A DNA stretch of 7,388 nucleotides. Source: Betaproteobacteria bacterium (GTDB taxonomy: Bacteria; Pseudomonadota; Gammaproteobacteria; Burkholderiales; SG8-39). Under the pieces are notes generated by a model. It was not told where the DNA came from, did not search any database, and worked only from the letters and a program-made list of their open reading frames with translations. The stretch covers positions 1-7,388 of the forward strand of contig JAOUGZ010000124.1 in NCBI GenBank assembly GCA_029865405.1, given 5' to 3'. This document shows, piece after piece, positions 6,043 through 7,388 of the stretch. Every line of letters begins with the position of its first letter. Positions within the stretch are counted from its first letter, which is position 1. The translations under genes and the position numbers were made by a program.

Positions 6043-7272
6043 GTGCCGAACTACGCCTACCGCGGGCGCGACGCGCGCGGCGGCCTGGTCAGCGGCAGGC
6101 TGGAGGGCGTCGACTCCGGCGCCGTTGCCGATCAGCTGCTTGCCATCGGCGTGACGCCGGTGGACATCCAGCCGGTGGGCGAAAGCGCAGCCATCGCGGC
6201 GCCCGAGTGGTGGCGGCGGTTCAGCGCGCCGCCGATCAGCGACGTGGACGTGATGCTGTTCTCGCGGCAGATGTACGCGCTGCTCAAGGCGGGCGTGCCG
6301 ATCATGCGCGCGCTCGCCGGTTTGCAGCAGTCCACGCGCAATACGTCGCTCGCCGAGGTGATCGCCGACCTGCGCACCAGCCTGGACTCCGGCCGCGAGC
6401 TCTCGGCAGCGATGCGCAGCCATCCGAAGGTGTTCAGCCCGTTCTACATCAGCGTCATCCGCATCGGCGAGGCGACCGGCGAGCTGGACCAGTCGTTCAA
6501 CCGCATGTTCGGCTACATGGAGTTCGACAAGGAGATCCGCGACCGCATCAAGGCGGCGGTGCGCTATCCGATCATCGTGATGGTGGTGATCGCAGTGGCG
6601 GTGGCGGTGGTGAACTTCTTCGTGATTCCGGCGTTCGCCAAGATCTTCGAGGCGCAGAAGGTCCCCCTGCCGCTGCTGACCCAGCTTCTGATCGGCACGT
6701 CGAATTTCTTCCTGGCCTTTTGGCCTGCGATGCTCGGTGGACTCCTGGCCGCCGTCCTGGGGGCGCAGATCTACATCGGCACGGAGCAGGGGCGCTATCA
6801 ATGGGACCGCTGGAAGCTGCGCATCCCGCTGGCCGGCCCCATCATCCTGCGGGCAACGCTCGCGCGCTTCGCGCGCGGCATGTCGCTTGCGGTGCGCGCG
6901 GGCGTGCCCATCGTCCAGGCCATGTCGGTGGTGGCCGAGGTGGTGTCCAATTCCTACATGTCTTTACGAATCAGCCAGATGCGAGATGGCGTGGAGCGTG
7001 GCGAAAGCGTGCTCCGCACCGCGACGGCGAGCGGCATTTTCACGCCGGTGGTTCTGGAGATGATCTCGGTCGGGGAGGAAACCGGCGAGCTCGACGATCT
7101 CATGAATGAAGTCGGCGACATGTATGAGCGGGAGGTGGACTACGACATCAAGAACCTCGCCGCCAATATCGAGCCCATCCTCACCGTCGCGCTCGGGGTG
7201 ATGGTCCTCATCCTCGCGCTGGGCGTCTTCCTGCCGATCTGGGGCCTTGGCAACGTGCTGCTGAAGAAGTGA
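6043..7272 (+). CDS. mshG: MSHA pilus inner-membrane platform protein MshG (GspF/PilC family)
   Basis: A polytopic inner-membrane protein of 409 residues that forms the platform on which the MshE hexamer acts to push pilin subunits into the growing fibre. It has the two-fold T2SSF architecture. The first cytoplasmic repeat has FSRQ (73-76) and AGVP (83-86). The second has FARGMSLAVRAGVP (276-289). Both repeats carry a GE(A/E)TGELD motif. Membrane segments lie at about 175-198 (YPIIVMVVIA onwards), 222-245 and 378-400. The N-terminal 'YAYRGRDARGGLVSGRLEG' and the C-terminal 'EREVDYDIKNLAANIEPIL' and 'LALGVFLPIW' fit MshG closely, as I recall that family. The GTG start is supported by GGAGGA. 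It follows mshE by one base and overlaps the next gene, so it is the middle gene of an operon. Confidence 0.93.
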   Translation: MPNYAYRGRDARGGLVSGRLEGVDSGAVADQLLAIGVTPVDIQPVGESAAIAAPEWWRRFSAPPISDVDVMLFSRQMYALLKAGVPIMRALAGLQQSTRNTSLAEVIADLRTSLDSGRELSAAMRSHPKVFSPFYISVIRIGEATGELDQSFNRMFGYMEFDKEIRDRIKAAVRYPIIVMVVIAVAVAVVNFFVIPAFAKIFEAQKVPLPLLTQLLIGTSNFFLAFWPAMLGGLLAAVLGAQIYIGTEQGRYQWDRWKLRIPLAGPIILRATLARFARGMSLAVRAGVPIVQAMSVVAEVVSNSYMSLRISQMRDGVERGESVLRTATASGIFTPVVLEMISVGEETGELDDLMNEVGDMYEREVDYDIKNLAANIEPILTVALGVMVLILALGVFLPIWGLGNVLLKK

Positions 7273-7388
7273 TCCCCGCGAGCCGGCAGCGCAATTACCT
7301 GCAGTCCGGACTGTACGTGATCGTCGTCGGCATACTCGCGGCAGTCCTTCTGGAGCGATTACTTACTTACGCTGAGGCTGCTGCAAAG
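7269..7388 (+). CDS. mshF: MshF-like membrane protein, N-terminal fragment (runs off right edge)
   Basis: An open frame of 40 codons continues to the window edge. The GTG at 7269 overlaps the mshG stop (GTGA, four bases shared), a typical operon junction. The product begins with a short polar, basic segment (IPASRQRN), then a membrane helix (VIVVGILAAVLLERLL, about 17-32), then an Ala/Glu-rich stretch that looks like the start of a helical periplasmic part. This is a single-pass protein, and it lacks the GFTLIE motif of a pilin, so it is not MshA or MshB. In Vibrio the gene after mshG is mshF, a small membrane protein, and the layout agrees. No strong ribosome site is seen, so translational coupling to mshG is likely. 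Identity rests mainly on position. Confidence 0.55.
   Translation, partial: MIPASRQRNYLQSGLYVIVVGILAAVLLERLLTYAEAAAK

Noticed and set aside
4344..7272. PilB/PilC of the twitching pilus or GspE/GspF of type II secretion
   Set aside because: The tandem MshEN motif at the extreme N-terminus, the MshG-like ends of the second protein and the absence of pilD or gsp neighbours fit MSHA better. It remains the main alternative name.

Overview
The window looks like chromosomal DNA from a high-GC proteobacterium, most likely a betaproteobacterium. The coding sequence is strongly GC-biased throughout. A single-chain 2-oxoacid:ferredoxin oxidoreductase, a CrgA-type LysR regulator and an MSHA pilus cluster sit side by side. 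I see no insertion sequence, tRNA, rRNA or CRISPR, and no sign of recent transfer.

Left half (minus strand). A LysR-type regulator (2752-3726) is followed 38 bases later, on the same strand, by a large fused indolepyruvate/2-oxoacid:ferredoxin oxidoreductase. That gene starts at 2713 and runs off the left edge with 904 codons visible, intact and in one frame. The two may be co-transcribed, which would make the oxidoreductase the likely target of the regulator. In front of lysR is a short AT-rich divergent promoter region (3727-3835). It has a consensus -10 box for lysR, a near-perfect 17-base LysR-type palindrome and further nested inverted repeats.

Middle (plus strand). A small unrecognised gene for 78 residues (3836-4072) is followed by a 271-base gap before mshE. 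The gap opens with an 11-bp perfect GC-rich stem whose loop carries CCTCCTCCC. A weaker stem-loop further on exposes TTCCTCCC. This resembles the 'cuckoo'/CcsR family of anti-Shine-Dalgarno-like small RNAs, which are typically found just downstream of a small ORF. It is the most interesting item in the window, but it remains a candidate.

Right half (plus strand). mshE (4344-6041) encodes the assembly ATPase of the MSHA type IV pilus, with a tandem c-di-GMP-binding MshEN motif at its N terminus. mshG (6043-7272) encodes the inner-membrane platform protein. A third overlapping reading frame, open at the right edge, fits MshF by position and by its N-terminal membrane segment. The genes are spaced by 1 base and by a 4-base overlap, so they form an operon. 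MshE hydrolyses ATP at the cytoplasmic face of MshG to drive pilin assembly, and c-di-GMP probably controls that step.
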